Assembly: GCF_009728465.1 (NCBI RefSeq)
Contig: NZ_WOCD01000003.1
Span: 248,001 to 312,000 of the forward strand
Reading direction: 5' to 3'
From: Psychrosphaera haliotis
GTDB taxonomy: Bacteria > Pseudomonadota > Gammaproteobacteria > Enterobacterales > Alteromonadaceae
DNA: 64,000 bases
The notes under the pieces are model-generated. The model made no database searches. It was not told the origin of the DNA and worked only from the letters and a program-made list of their open reading frames with translations. Numbering within the stretch: position 1 is the first letter of the stretch; each line of letters opens with the position of its first letter. Shown piece after piece: positions 1-6,256 of this stretch. The translations under genes were made by a program, and so were the position numbers.

Positions 1-1
1 A

Positions 2-148
2 AATGACAAATTGATTGCCTCATCTAATGCAGCGTATATGGTTGGTAAATATCCGGAACCTGTCCATGGGTTAAATTATGTTCATAAACTTGTTGTTTCA
101 AACTCTGATAACATAGTATTTTCAAAGTGTTGGTTAGACGGCAAATAG
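2..148 (+). CDS. C-terminal end of an unrecognised cassette protein
   Basis: An open frame enters from the left window edge and stops at a TAG just before the first attC site. Its 48 visible residues include the segment AAYMVGKYPEPVHGLNYV. I do not recognise the family. Position and orientation (sense strand, stop a few bases before attC) fit the gene of an integron cassette whose start lies outside the window. It is too short and incomplete for a functional call. Confidence 0.5.
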   Translation, partial: NDKLIASSNAAYMVGKYPEPVHGLNYVHKLVVSNSDNIVFSKCWLDGK

Positions 149-150
149 CC

Positions 151-249
151 ATATAACAAGTCATTAAAGAAAGACTCGTCACGGCTTGCCGAGCTCCTTC
201 GTCGCAAAGTTTAGCAAGCCTAAACTCGCTTCTTAATGAAGCGTTATGT
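151..249 (+). other. attC recombination site 1
   Basis: This roughly 100-bp imperfect palindrome starts with a TAAC-type core and ends with a GCGTTATG core, the signature of an integron attC site. The inner arms carry GTCACGGCTTGCCGAG and a GCAAGCCTAAACTCGC partner. It is a distinct subtype from the other sites here. The GTTRRRY end is on the right, so cassettes are oriented left to right. Confidence 0.85.
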
Positions 250-251
250 TT

Positions 252-542
252 TCAGAGGGCTCGGTGTACATCCATGCTTTTATGAAGAACTCGAATAATT
301 ACGACCTCTTCCTTGCCAAATTCTTTGTAATAGATGACATGACTTCCTTGCGGTCGCTTTCTATAACCTTCTCTAATGTAATCGCAGACATAACCTAGTT
401 CTGGCTCCTCTGCTATTTGATTAAATGCGCTATCAAGTAACTTTAAATAGTCATTTCTCTGCTGCTGGCCCCAGTTAAGTTGCGTGTAACGACCAATTTT
501 CATTAAATCTGAATGAGCTTTTTTAGATAAGTGAAACTTCAT
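252..542 (-). CDS. ParE/RelE-superfamily toxin
   Basis: This is a 96-residue toxin of the ParE/RelE fold, the toxin half of a toxin-antitoxin cassette. ParE toxins typically act on DNA gyrase, while RelE relatives cut ribosome-bound mRNA; sequence alone does not decide which applies. Family marks include the early AHSDLMKIGRYT helix, the EEPELG turn, the YRKRPQGSHVIYY strand and the C-terminal IIRVLHKSMD strand. The start MKFHLSKKA is chosen because it follows the antitoxin stop by one base; the longer frame to 569 would overlap the antitoxin. It is transcribed against the cassette direction and ends three bases from attC site 1, so it depends on its own promoter. Confidence 0.85.
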   Translation of the reverse strand: MKFHLSKKAHSDLMKIGRYTQLNWGQQQRNDYLKLLDSAFNQIAEEPELGYVCDYIREGYRKRPQGSHVIYYKEFGKEEVVIIRVLHKSMDVHRAL

Positions 543-543
543 A

Positions 544-783
544 TTAGTGATTTTCTTTATCCAAATCATTTAAGAGAGTGTCATATGAATAATTAGCTAT
601 TCCGCTGTTCTCTCCCTCAACTAACATATTCCTTAGATTATTCATTTTTAATTCCTGATCTTCTAAGGCTCGTAATCCAGCTCTTAGCACTTCACTTGCA
701 GATCCATACCTGCCAGTCTCTAACTGCTGGCTAATAAATGAGTCAAAATGCTCACCTAATGTAACACTTGTATTTTTCGCCAT
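544..783 (-). CDS. ParD-like ribbon-helix-helix antitoxin
   Basis: This 79-residue protein begins MAKNTSVTLGEHFDSFISQQ and contains the typical ParD/CopG stretch GRYGSASEVLRAGLRALED, a ribbon-helix-helix DNA-binding domain. The C-terminal half would wrap the toxin. The start at 783 is chosen over 840 because the extra N-terminal residues have no family match and run back into the attC site. It lies one base upstream of the toxin gene, the usual antitoxin-first order, and probably represses its own promoter through the palindrome next to it. Confidence 0.85.
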   Translation of the reverse strand: MAKNTSVTLGEHFDSFISQQLETGRYGSASEVLRAGLRALEDQELKMNNLRNMLVEGENSGIANYSYDTLLNDLDKENH

Positions 784-812
784 CACAACCTCCGATACCA
801 ATATCTGATACA

Positions 813-826
813 TTTTGGTACCAAAA
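813..826 (-). promoter_or_regulatory. Candidate operator of the ParDE-like cassette
   Basis: TTTTGGTACCAAAA is a perfect 14-bp palindrome 30 bp upstream of the antitoxin start, with further TGGTATC/TGTATC half-sites between it and the gene. Ribbon-helix-helix antitoxins bind such repeats to repress their own operon. Binding is inferred. Confidence 0.45.
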
Positions 827-927
827 ACATAACAAGTCAATTAAGGAAGACAAAAACAGTTGCCTCCTGCTCCTACGTCGCTAAAGTATAAGCAACTATT
901 TTTTTGCTTCTTATTGAAGCGTTATAT
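827..927 (+). other. attC recombination site 2
   Basis: Core ends ACATAAC and GTTATAT bound a site with the arms CAGTTGCCTCCTGC and TATAAGCAACT. Between the conserved cores it differs from attC site 8 at only one position that I can see, so both belong to one subtype. Confidence 0.85.
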
Positions 928-951
928 TTTCATCAAAGGACGGAGTCTAAT

Positions 952-1329
952 ATGGATAATCTACAGAAAAACATTCTTTCTCTTTTAGCCGGTTGCGTAC
1001 TGTCTTATTCTTTTATCTTCATTATCGCTGAAGTGGCCGCAATGCCAGTTCCCCTGCTTATTCAACAAATAGGCGGTGATTCTGCGTTTTACTATTCCAA
1101 TGTGCTAATCGTTGTTTTTGCCTCTTTATTATCTTCAATTTTTGTAATCAGTTTTCGCAAAGCTTTTTTACAATTCACTAGACTGAACTTGTTTTACTTT
1201 TCGTTACCTATTGTTTTATTCTTAATTGTATTTTTAGCGCTTAGCTTGCCATTTGTTTCAATGATTTATGCAGCAATCCCGTCATTACTTGTAGCAACAT
1301 TGCTGAGTAACAACGTACAAAAAATATAA
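952..1329 (+). CDS. Small multi-spanning membrane protein in an integron cassette
   Basis: The product is 125 residues with four clear hydrophobic segments (about residues 8-30, 45-65, 78-98 and 103-120) and very few charged residues, so it should sit in the inner membrane. I recognise no family. The ATG at 952 is preceded by AAGGACGGAG, a good ribosome binding site; the longer frame from 904 starts inside attC site 2 and is rejected. The TAA stop is part of the next attC core. It is a sense-strand cassette gene with no obvious promoter of its own. Confidence 0.7.
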   Translation: MDNLQKNILSLLAGCVLSYSFIFIIAEVAAMPVPLLIQQIGGDSAFYYSNVLIVVFASLLSSIFVISFRKAFLQFTRLNLFYFSLPIVLFLIVFLALSLPFVSMIYAAIPSLLVATLLSNNVQKI

Positions 1330-1421
1330 CAAGTGGTTCAAGAGGGTCTCGTAAAAGCTTGCACGAGCCTTCGGCAAACAGTCTAGCAAGCTAAAACTCG
1401 CCTCTTAACCAGGCGTTAGAA
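1324..1421 (+). other. attC recombination site 3
   Basis: This attC has core ends ATATAAC and GTTAGAA, with the inner arms GCTTGCACGAGCCTTCGGC and TAGCAAGCTAAAACTCGCC. It is the same subtype as sites 4 and 6. Confidence 0.9.
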
Positions 1422-1459
1422 GCCCTATTTAAAATCTGGTTTTAAACAACAATGATGCT

Positions 1460-1485
1460 ACAATGTTAAAACGCTATAACATTGT
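1460..1485 (+). promoter_or_regulatory. Operator/promoter of the RHH-RelE cassette
   Basis: The arms ACAATGTTA (1460-1468) and TAACATTGT (1477-1485) form a perfect 9-bp inverted repeat with an 8-bp spacer. A -10-like TACAAT at 1459-1464 overlaps the left arm, so a protein bound here would block RNA polymerase. The antitoxin start is 11 bp downstream. This fits autorepression by the antitoxin; function is inferred. Confidence 0.6.
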
Positions 1486-1496
1486 GGAGTTTAACC

Positions 1497-1730
1497 ATGA
1501 GTAATTTATCTAAACGTTCTACTGTATATTTTGAGCCAGCTATTCATCAAGCATTGAAAATTCGTGCTGCGTCTTCTGATGTTTCGGTTTCTGAGCTTAT
1601 TGATGAAGCTGTTCGTTTATTGATGCGCGAAGATCAAGAAGATCTCGCCGCTATTTCTGAACGCTCTAAAGAGCCTGAATTGTCATATGAAGACTTTCTA
1701 AATGAGCTTAAGTTAGATGGCAAAATATAA
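1497..1730 (+). CDS. CopG/RHH-type antitoxin
   Basis: A 77-residue protein with an N-terminal ribbon-helix-helix domain: the strand RSTVYFEPAIHQALKIRAA is followed by SVSELIDEAVRLLM. The acidic C-terminal tail (EDQEDLAAISERSKEPELSY) is typical of a toxin-neutralising region. The start at 1497 follows GTGGAG and sits directly behind the inverted repeat; the longer frame from 1482 would begin inside that operator. The 3' end overlaps the toxin gene by 14 bases, indicating translational coupling. Unlike the four other TA cassettes here, this one runs in the cassette direction. Confidence 0.85.
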   Translation: MSNLSKRSTVYFEPAIHQALKIRAASSDVSVSELIDEAVRLLMREDQEDLAAISERSKEPELSYEDFLNELKLDGKI

Positions 1731-1980
1731 ACTTTCGTTTAAAAAGTCAGTCACGAAAGACTTTAAAAACATTCCAAATAAGGATGTTTCTAAAATTTTG
1801 AGAACCATTGAAGGCTTAATTGATGATCCTAGGGCTGAGGGATGTATTAAATTGTCCGGCTCTAATAATTATCGGGTAAGACAAGGTTTATATCGTATTA
1901 TTTATGAAATCAAAGATGATTTGTTGATAGTTAACGTAATTAAGGTAGGACATCGATCTGCGGTTTATAAGGGCTTCTAA
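1717..1980 (+). CDS. RelE-family toxin
   Basis: This 87-residue basic protein has the RelE layout: KYKLSFKKSVTKDFKNIP at the start, the central KLSGSNNYRVRQGLYRIIYEI strands with the arginines expected near the active site, and a final VIKVGHRSAVYKGF. Members usually cut mRNA in the ribosomal A site. It overlaps the antitoxin gene, and its TAA stop forms part of the next attC core, leaving no spare sequence in the cassette. Confidence 0.88.
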   Translation: MAKYKLSFKKSVTKDFKNIPNKDVSKILRTIEGLIDDPRAEGCIKLSGSNNYRVRQGLYRIIYEIKDDLLIVNVIKVGHRSAVYKGF

Positions 1981-2072
1981 CAAGTGGTTCAAGAAGGTCT
2001 CGTAAAAGCTTGCACGAGCCTTCGGCAAACATTATAGCAAGCTAAAACTCGCCTCTTAACCAGGCGTTATAT
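1975..2072 (+). other. attC recombination site 4
   Basis: Near-copy of attC site 3 (core ends TTCTAAC and GTTATAT, same inner arms). It contains the stop codons of both neighbours: the RelE-type toxin from the left and CcdB from the right. Confidence 0.9.
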
Positions 2073-2384
2073 GCCCGTAATCAGGAAATCGAGTGCGGCG
2101 ACAATTTCATTTCGAAATGTGCTTAGGTCGTTTACTTCATCTTTTAATATCTTCACTGGTACGCTCGTCATTTGTTGAGTCAAAATAACAAAGTCACCTT
2201 GCTCTATATGAATAACTGGACACAAGTAACTCGGCGCTTTCGATTCAATTAGCTCTAAAGGAGTTAATGGTATAACCATTCTAGAGTCCAAACTGCTTAA
2301 CAAATCTGACTGTACGTTAACAAAATAAGGATATGCTTTTGATGAAGACCTATCTTGATTCTTATATAGAAAAAACTGAGACAT
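2067..2384 (-). CDS. ccdB: CcdB-family gyrase toxin
   Basis: The 105-residue product aligns with CcdB along its length: YFVNVQSDLL, RMVIPLTPLE, LCPVIHIEQGDFVILTQQM, SVPVKILKDEV and a C-terminal LDFLITGI. CcdB traps DNA gyrase, and in the F-plasmid protein the last residues Trp-Gly-Ile are needed for poisoning. Here the end is Thr-Gly-Ile, so the tryptophan position has changed; whether it still poisons gyrase is open. The start ATG overlaps the ccdA stop by one base. The stop lies inside attC site 4. Confidence 0.9.
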   Translation of the reverse strand: MSQFFLYKNQDRSSSKAYPYFVNVQSDLLSSLDSRMVIPLTPLELIESKAPSYLCPVIHIEQGDFVILTQQMTSVPVKILKDEVNDLSTFRNEIVAALDFLITGI

Positions 2385-2629
2385 CAGAACTTCCTGTAGG
2401 CATCTGAAAATAAGCCAAAACTTTCAGTTAACTTATTGCACGCATTAACAGCGTCACTGTTATTCTCTAACCACTCCTCACTTAACCTTTCGCTTACTTC
2501 TTGTTTTAACGCCTTTTCCATCGTTGCTGATAGATTGATATTTAATCGCTTAGCTTCAGCTAGTAAATCACTGCTTAAGCTCAGGTTAGTGGCTTTTTTG
2601 GGTGGCTTGTTAAAGCTTTCATTTTTCAT
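2384..2629 (-). CDS. ccdA: CcdA-family antitoxin
   Basis: This 81-residue protein has a CcdA-type N-terminal DNA-binding region (KKATNLSLSSDLLAEAKRLNIN) and a C-terminal toxin-binding half with RLSEEWLENNSDAVNACN and the ending GLFSDAYRKF, as in CcdA. The start at 2629 is preferred because GAGGTACAAC precedes it; an in-frame ATG at 2647 lies inside the candidate operator. It is translationally coupled to ccdB through a TGATG overlap. Confidence 0.9.
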   Translation of the reverse strand: MKNESFNKPPKKATNLSLSSDLLAEAKRLNINLSATMEKALKQEVSERLSEEWLENNSDAVNACNKLTESFGLFSDAYRKF

Positions 2630-2639
2630 GTTGTACCTC

Positions 2640-2660
2640 ATGCGCATAATCGTTGCGCAT
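2640..2660 (-). promoter_or_regulatory. Candidate ccdAB operator
   Basis: Two TGCGCAT elements start at 2641 and 2654, 13 bp apart, each containing the palindrome TGCGCA. They sit 11-30 bp upstream of ccdA. Repeated short palindromes are expected where CcdA-CcdB complexes bind. Function is inferred. Confidence 0.4.
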
Positions 2661-2682
2661 TAATGCTATTGCAACAACGGGC

Positions 2683-2785
2683 AAATAACAAGTCAATAAA
2701 GTAGGACTAAAACCAATTGGTTTACAACGCAAACACCGCTAAAGTATAACCAATTAATTTTTAGCCTCTTATTGAGGCGTTAACT
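2683..2785 (+). other. attC recombination site 5
   Basis: Core ends AAATAAC and GTTAACT flank arms containing ACCAATTGGTTTACAACGC and TATAACCAATTAA. It is the same subtype as site 7. Confidence 0.85.
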
Positions 2786-3173
2786 TCACGTAAAATTCTG
2801 CAATATAATTAATCTGTCGCAATATAAGAGTTTCACGGATTTGAACGTCCCCTTTTCTCTTTATTCTGAACTTTTCAGTCTGCTTTCAAAAGCTATTGGA
2901 CAGTATCACGAAACGCCAAGCTTAGCCGCTTGGCTATTGAAAGTTCAAACAAATAAGTACGTTCAGTAAGGCTTGAATTAGTTTCAACATCGTTGCTTAA
3001 AGTTGCTAAAGGTTTTGGAGCTTTTTTCTTTTGGTCTTACTATCGCCGCGCTCATGGCTTGGCTTCTCAACTATTCGAGTAGTAGGCCTTCGGTTTTCTG
3101 AACAATTAGCGAGTTGATTTAGAAAGGAATTTAGGTAAAGTAGTTTTCTGAATGTTCAACGTTGGCTAGTGAT
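2786..3173 (+). other. Integron cassette without a convincing gene
   Basis: About 390 bp lie between attC sites 5 and 6. I find no ORF of plausible length with a start and ribosome binding site on either strand; the longest open stretch encodes roughly 40 residues after position 2960, without a start. An AAAGGAATTTAGGTAAAG stretch near 3122 resembles a ribosome binding site but leads nowhere. It may be a decayed gene, a non-coding RNA or a promoter cassette. Confidence 0.5.
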
Positions 3174-3271
3174 AGTTAACAAGTGGTTCAAGAGGGTCTC
3201 GTAAAAGCTTGCTCGAGCCTTCGGCAAACAGTTTAGCAAGCTAAAACTCGCCTCTTAACCAGGCGTTAGTG
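3174..3271 (+). other. attC recombination site 6
   Basis: Same subtype as sites 3 and 4 (CTTGCTCGAGCCTTCGGC, TAGCAAGCTAAAACTCGCC), with core ends AGTTAAC and GTTAGTG. Confidence 0.9.
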
Positions 3272-3279
3272 GCCAAGTT

Positions 3280-3555
3280 TTATTCTGGAAATTTTTGCTT
3301 TGTGTGGAGTACTCTCATGACTCTTATGTTTTTTCCATCAAAGTAATAGGAAACTATCATGGATGTCTCTGGGATAATTAATAATCTTCCTGAAATACCA
3401 TCTCGCTCAACACCCATTTCTGGTTGGTATAAAAGATTCTCTACCTTATCTACAATAGCATCATCGGTTGCTTCAGCGGCCAATGGATTAAACTCATATA
3501 AAAACTCAAATATCTTCTCTCGGTCATTTAGCGATTGTTCTTCCCAATAAATCAC
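3280..3555 (-). CDS. ParE/RelE-superfamily toxin
   Basis: This 91-residue protein opens MIYWEEQSLNDREKIFEFLYEFNP and ends with GRLLIIPETSMIVSYYFDGK and IRVMRVLHTKQKFPE, the usual beta-strand pattern of the family. It follows its antitoxin gene by two bases. The family can target mRNA or gyrase, and the target here is not decided by sequence. It runs against the cassette direction and ends nine bases from attC site 6. Confidence 0.85.
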   Translation of the reverse strand: MIYWEEQSLNDREKIFEFLYEFNPLAAEATDDAIVDKVENLLYQPEMGVERDGISGRLLIIPETSMIVSYYFDGKNIRVMRVLHTKQKFPE

Positions 3556-3557
3556 TG

Positions 3558-3836
3558 TTAATCCCGTAATCTAATTTTTGCTTTTCTTTGGGCCATTGCA
3601 GACTTGGCCACTTCATGCTCTATAAACTTGGATCTGCCCGAGTCCAATTTCTCAAAGGCTTGATTAACTTGCTCTGTCAGCCAAGAGTCATGAGATGTTT
3701 TCAAACGTTGCTGCTCGGCCAATTGCTCTGTTAATTCTCTACAGGCATCGCTAATAGTCCTACCCTGGCTTTCGGCCATTTTTTGAGCCAGTTTTTTCAC
3801 ATCTTCATCTATTCTAAACTGTATTCGCGTGTCCAT
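3558..3836 (-). CDS. RelB/DinJ-family antitoxin
   Basis: The 92-residue product starts MDTRIQFRIDEDVKKLAQKMAE and continues GRTISDACRELTEQLAE, the RelB/DinJ ribbon-helix-helix pattern. A basic tail follows (KSAMAQRKAKIRLRD). It is the first gene of the pair with the downstream toxin and is probably autoregulated through the adjacent palindrome. Confidence 0.85.
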   Translation of the reverse strand: MDTRIQFRIDEDVKKLAQKMAESQGRTISDACRELTEQLAEQQRLKTSHDSWLTEQVNQAFEKLDSGRSKFIEHEVAKSAMAQRKAKIRLRD

Positions 3837-3846
3837 AACTCACCAT

Positions 3847-3866
3847 GTGACTACATATGTACTCAC
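3847..3866 (-). promoter_or_regulatory. Candidate operator of the RelB/RelE-type cassette
   Basis: The 20-bp sequence GTGACTACATATGTACTCAC has the perfect core TACATATGTA with GTGA/TCAC outer arms and one mismatched pair. It lies 11 bp upstream of the antitoxin ATG, where an autorepressing antitoxin would bind. Confidence 0.5.
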
Positions 3867-3881
3867 AGGTTAACTAAGGGC

Positions 3882-3984
3882 AACTAACAAGTCAATCAAG
3901 GCGGACTAAAATCAATTGGTTTACAACGCAAACATCGCTAAAGTATAACCAATTAATTTTGAGCCTCTTATTGAAGCGTTATGT
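3882..3984 (+). other. attC recombination site 7
   Basis: Core ends AACTAAC and GTTATGT, inner arms like site 5. The yoeB stop codon falls inside the right core. Confidence 0.85.
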
Positions 3985-4239
3985 ACCGTAGTGATATCGC
4001 AGTTGTGCAATTAGAATAGAGTCGTCATTTAGTTTATAGACTATTCTATGCTCATCATTTATTCGTCTAGACCAGTAACCTGAAAGTCCATGCTTAAGAG
4101 GCTCTGGTTTCCCAAGACCTTCATGTGGGGTTCTTTGAATATCTTTTATCAGTAGATTGATGCGTTTTAGTATCTTTTTATCGGTAGTTTGCCAATAAAG
4201 ATATTGTTCCCACGCCAATGTTGAAAAAGTTAATTTCAC
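3979..4239 (-). CDS. yoeB: YoeB-family ribosome-dependent mRNA endonuclease toxin
   Basis: At 86 residues this is collinear with E. coli YoeB (84 residues). The residues known to matter for cleavage are all present at the same numbers: Glu46 (in GKPEPLKH), Arg65 (in EHRIVY) and His83-Tyr84 (in RYHY). It should cut mRNA at the ribosomal A site when free of YefM. The ATG overlaps the yefM stop by four bases. The stop lies in attC site 7. Confidence 0.95.
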   Translation of the reverse strand: MKLTFSTLAWEQYLYWQTTDKKILKRINLLIKDIQRTPHEGLGKPEPLKHGLSGYWSRRINDEHRIVYKLNDDSILIAQLRYHYGT

Positions 4240-4487
4240 TCAATCAATTCCCTTTCCGTACCGCTTCCAGATTCTAACTCCGCTATTGATTCTAACAATG
4301 ACCTTGCATTCGCTGGTGATCTTAGCAAGTAAGTTGTCTCTTGCATTGCGTTGTAATCTTCAAGAGATATCATGACTACAGGATCTTCGCTTTTTCGAGT
4401 AATAATAATTGGGGCATGATCATTACAAACATGTGCCATTGTGCTAGCTAAGTTTGCTCTAGCTGATGTGTAACTTATTGCATCCAT
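4236..4487 (-). CDS. yefM: YefM/Phd-family antitoxin
   Basis: This 83-residue protein begins MDAISYTSARANLASTM and has PIIITRKSEDPVVMISLEDYNAMQETTYLLRSP, a close match to YefM of the Phd/YefM fold. The C-terminal region (RSLLESIAEL) binds and neutralises YoeB. It is first in the operon, overlaps yoeB by four bases, and has TGTAC-type operator motifs directly upstream. Confidence 0.95.
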   Translation of the reverse strand: MDAISYTSARANLASTMAHVCNDHAPIIITRKSEDPVVMISLEDYNAMQETTYLLRSPANARSLLESIAELESGSGTERELIE

Positions 4488-4508
4488 AATTAATCTCCAA
4501 AATGGTCA

Positions 4509-4526
4509 TGTACGGATTATCGTACA
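4509..4526 (-). promoter_or_regulatory. yefM-yoeB operator
   Basis: TGTACG (4509-4514) and CGTACA (4521-4526) are centred 12 bp apart, 22 bp upstream of yefM. In E. coli, YefM recognises TGTACA cores in two palindromes centred 12 bp apart, so the spacing matches the known operator layout. A further GTACA lies at 4539. Confidence 0.6.
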
Positions 4527-4540
4527 ATATAAGCAAAGGT

Positions 4541-4641
4541 ACATAACAAGTCAATTAAGAAAGACAAAAACAGTTGCCTCCTGCTCCTACGTCGCTAAAG
4601 TATAAGCAACTATTTTTTTGCTTCTTATTGAAGCGTTAGAA
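4541..4641 (+). other. attC recombination site 8
   Basis: Almost identical to attC site 2, with a single visible difference between the cores (AAGAAAGAC against AAGGAAGAC). Core ends are ACATAAC and GTTAGAA. Confidence 0.88.
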
Positions 4642-4645
4642 AACT

Positions 4646-5254
4646 ATGGAGAGTTCAGTGAGGCAATTTTTTGTTTTATTAGTTTCATTAATGTCATTTG
4701 ACATATTGGCTACAGAGGAAGAAATTACAAATAAACTTGCGGAGGTAGTTAAATCTAAAAAAGCGATAAAATCTTCGAAATCAATTAATTTGGATGGATT
4801 TAAGTTAGAGTCAGTTAAGGCTAATGTACTCGGTAAAGATTTTGAACCTAGCTCGACCACTACGCACTTGTTTAATGTCTCAAATCCTAATTCAGTCTCA
4901 ATTAATATAGGTATAGATTCAAATCCAAAAAACTCATACGGAGCTGCAATTTTTCAAAAGAACTCTGGTCAGCCATATGTAAGCGTAAATGATACTGATG
5001 GTGATGGTGTATTAGATTTTTTGACTTATTCTGTTTTAAATGTAGAAGGTGAATTGATTTTATCAGTTGAAGATTTCGGTATGGATGGGCAAGCGGACTT
5101 TAAATTGAATTTTGTTACTGATGAGGCCTGGGTGTTCTGGGAGAGTGAATGGAGGAAGGTAATTGGGGCTAACAGCGAAAGGTATATTGTCGTTGATGAT
5201 CAAAGAATCATTCTAAAAAGTGCACTTGAGAGGCTTGGTCGAAACGTTTTCTAA
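4646..5254 (+). CDS. Secreted protein with calcium-loop motifs
   Basis: The 202-residue product has a likely signal peptide (hydrophobic residues 8-22, cleavage near LAT-EEE). Around residue 116 it contains DTDGDGVLDF, a DxDGDGxxD loop of the kind that binds calcium in EF-hand, dockerin and thrombospondin repeats, and a looser copy DFGMDGQADF follows near residue 143. The remainder matches no family I recognise. The ATG lies just after the attC core with no clear ribosome binding site, and the stop is part of the next attC. Its role is unknown. Confidence 0.6.
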   Translation: MESSVRQFFVLLVSLMSFDILATEEEITNKLAEVVKSKKAIKSSKSINLDGFKLESVKANVLGKDFEPSSTTTHLFNVSNPNSVSINIGIDSNPKNSYGAAIFQKNSGQPYVSVNDTDGDGVLDFLTYSVLNVEGELILSVEDFGMDGQADFKLNFVTDEAWVFWESEWRKVIGANSERYIVVDDQRIILKSALERLGRNVF

Positions 5255-5348
5255 CAAGTCACTTGAAAGGACAAAAAACAGTTGGCTTTTGCTCCTACGT
5301 CGCTTATTTTAGCCAACATATTATTTGTCTCTAAACGAGGCGTTATGT
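5249..5348 (+). other. attC recombination site 9
   Basis: Core ends TTCTAAC and GTTATGT, with arms CAGTTGGCTTTTGCTCC and TTAGCCAACAT. It is related to sites 2 and 8 but has diverged in the stem and is the last well-formed attC of the array. Confidence 0.82.
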
Positions 5349-5362
5349 ACTTCGGAGGTGCT

Positions 5363-5851
5363 TTGAGTAAATTCGTAATATTCGGAAATTCAGGCTCTGG
5401 AAAATCAACATTAGCAAAAGAGCTTGTAATGAAACATAACTTAAGCCATTTAGATCTGGACAATATTGCTTGGCAGCAAATACTTCCGCCAGAACGAATG
5501 CTAATCTCCGACTCTGAAAAGTTAATTAGTGACTTTTTAACTTCAAATAAACGTTGGGTTATAGAAGGCTGTTATTCTGATCTCTTAAAGCTAGTTATTC
5601 CGATGGCTACTGATGTTGTATTTCTTAACTTGCCAATTAACGAGTGCATAAATAACGCTAAAAGACGACCTTGGGAACAACATAAGTATGAGAGTAAAGA
5701 GAAACAGGATGCAAATTTAAAAATGCTTATGGACTGGATTTCTATGTATGACACCCGTGAAGACACCTTTTCAAAAGTTGCGCATCAAAAATTATTTGAT
5801 AGTTTTAAAGGCAAAAAAATAATGTTTAGCTCAAATGATAGACGTTCATAA
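5363..5851 (+). CDS. P-loop nucleotide kinase-like ATPase in a cassette
   Basis: The product (162 residues) has a Walker A loop GNSGSGKSTLA at residues 7-17, then LDLDNIAW, and a lid-like KRRPWEQHKY region, as in small AAA/topology-modulation (FlaR-like) and adenylate-kinase-like proteins. The substrate is unknown. I chose the TTG at 5363 because GGAGG lies five bases upstream and the P-loop then follows directly; the in-frame ATG at 5345 is inside the attC core, and the longest frame (5282) begins in the attC stem. The downstream attC has decayed, so this cassette is probably no longer mobile. Confidence 0.7.
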   Translation: MSKFVIFGNSGSGKSTLAKELVMKHNLSHLDLDNIAWQQILPPERMLISDSEKLISDFLTSNKRWVIEGCYSDLLKLVIPMATDVVFLNLPINECINNAKRRPWEQHKYESKEKQDANLKMLMDWISMYDTREDTFSKVAHQKLFDSFKGKKIMFSSNDRRS

Positions 5852-5944
5852 AAGATGGTTAAAAAAGGTATCGTGAAAGCTTGCTCGAACCTTTGGCAAA
5901 CAATTTAACAAGCTGTAAACGTCCAATATTAGGTCGTTTCTTTT
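5847..5944 (+). other. Decayed attC site 10
   Basis: The stretch keeps the order of the site 3/4/6 subtype (GGTATCGTGAAAGCTTGCTCGAACCTTTGGCAAAC, then TTTAACAAGCTG), but the left core reads CATAAAAG instead of ATAACAAG and the right core TCGTTTC instead of GCGTTAG. It is probably inactive. Confidence 0.65.
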
Positions 5945-5954
5945 GGGAGTGGTT

Positions 5955-6239
5955 ATGAATCTGGATAAATCGAAAAAACGTATTGCAAAAAGAGTGAAAA
6001 GTGGGTTTCACGGCTACCCAAAACTCTCATTAACTTATTATGGCGAAACAACAGCATGGGCTAATGAGGTGGAAGTGAGTTTTACTTTAGAGGAAGGTGC
6101 TGATGCTCAAATACAAAGCTTTTCAAGTGACGGTGACGCAAGGTCTGACGAAGTAATTCAAACTACGTTAGTCAAGGTGATTGAACGCTCAAATGTAAAA
6201 ACAGTCGAAGAGCACACTGAAGTACTGGTCCGTAGGTAG
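5955..6239 (+). CDS. Conserved small hypothetical protein
   Basis: This 94-residue soluble protein begins MNLDKSKKRIAKRVKSGF and contains YPKLSLTYYGETTAWANE and FTLEEGADAQIQSFSSDGDAR. I believe similar short proteins occur in other marine gammaproteobacteria, but no function is known to me. The ATG at 5955 has GGGAGTGG just upstream; an in-frame earlier start at 5943 lies within the decayed attC. It is flanked by two decayed attC sites, so it looks like an old, fixed cassette. Confidence 0.65.
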   Translation: MNLDKSKKRIAKRVKSGFHGYPKLSLTYYGETTAWANEVEVSFTLEEGADAQIQSFSSDGDARSDEVIQTTLVKVIERSNVKTVEEHTEVLVRR

Positions 6240-6256
6240 AATATAAATTTTTCGAA

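Noticed and set aside
5251..5463. Minus-strand frame across attC site 9
   Set aside because: It runs through the recombination site and the P-loop coding region and has no independent support.
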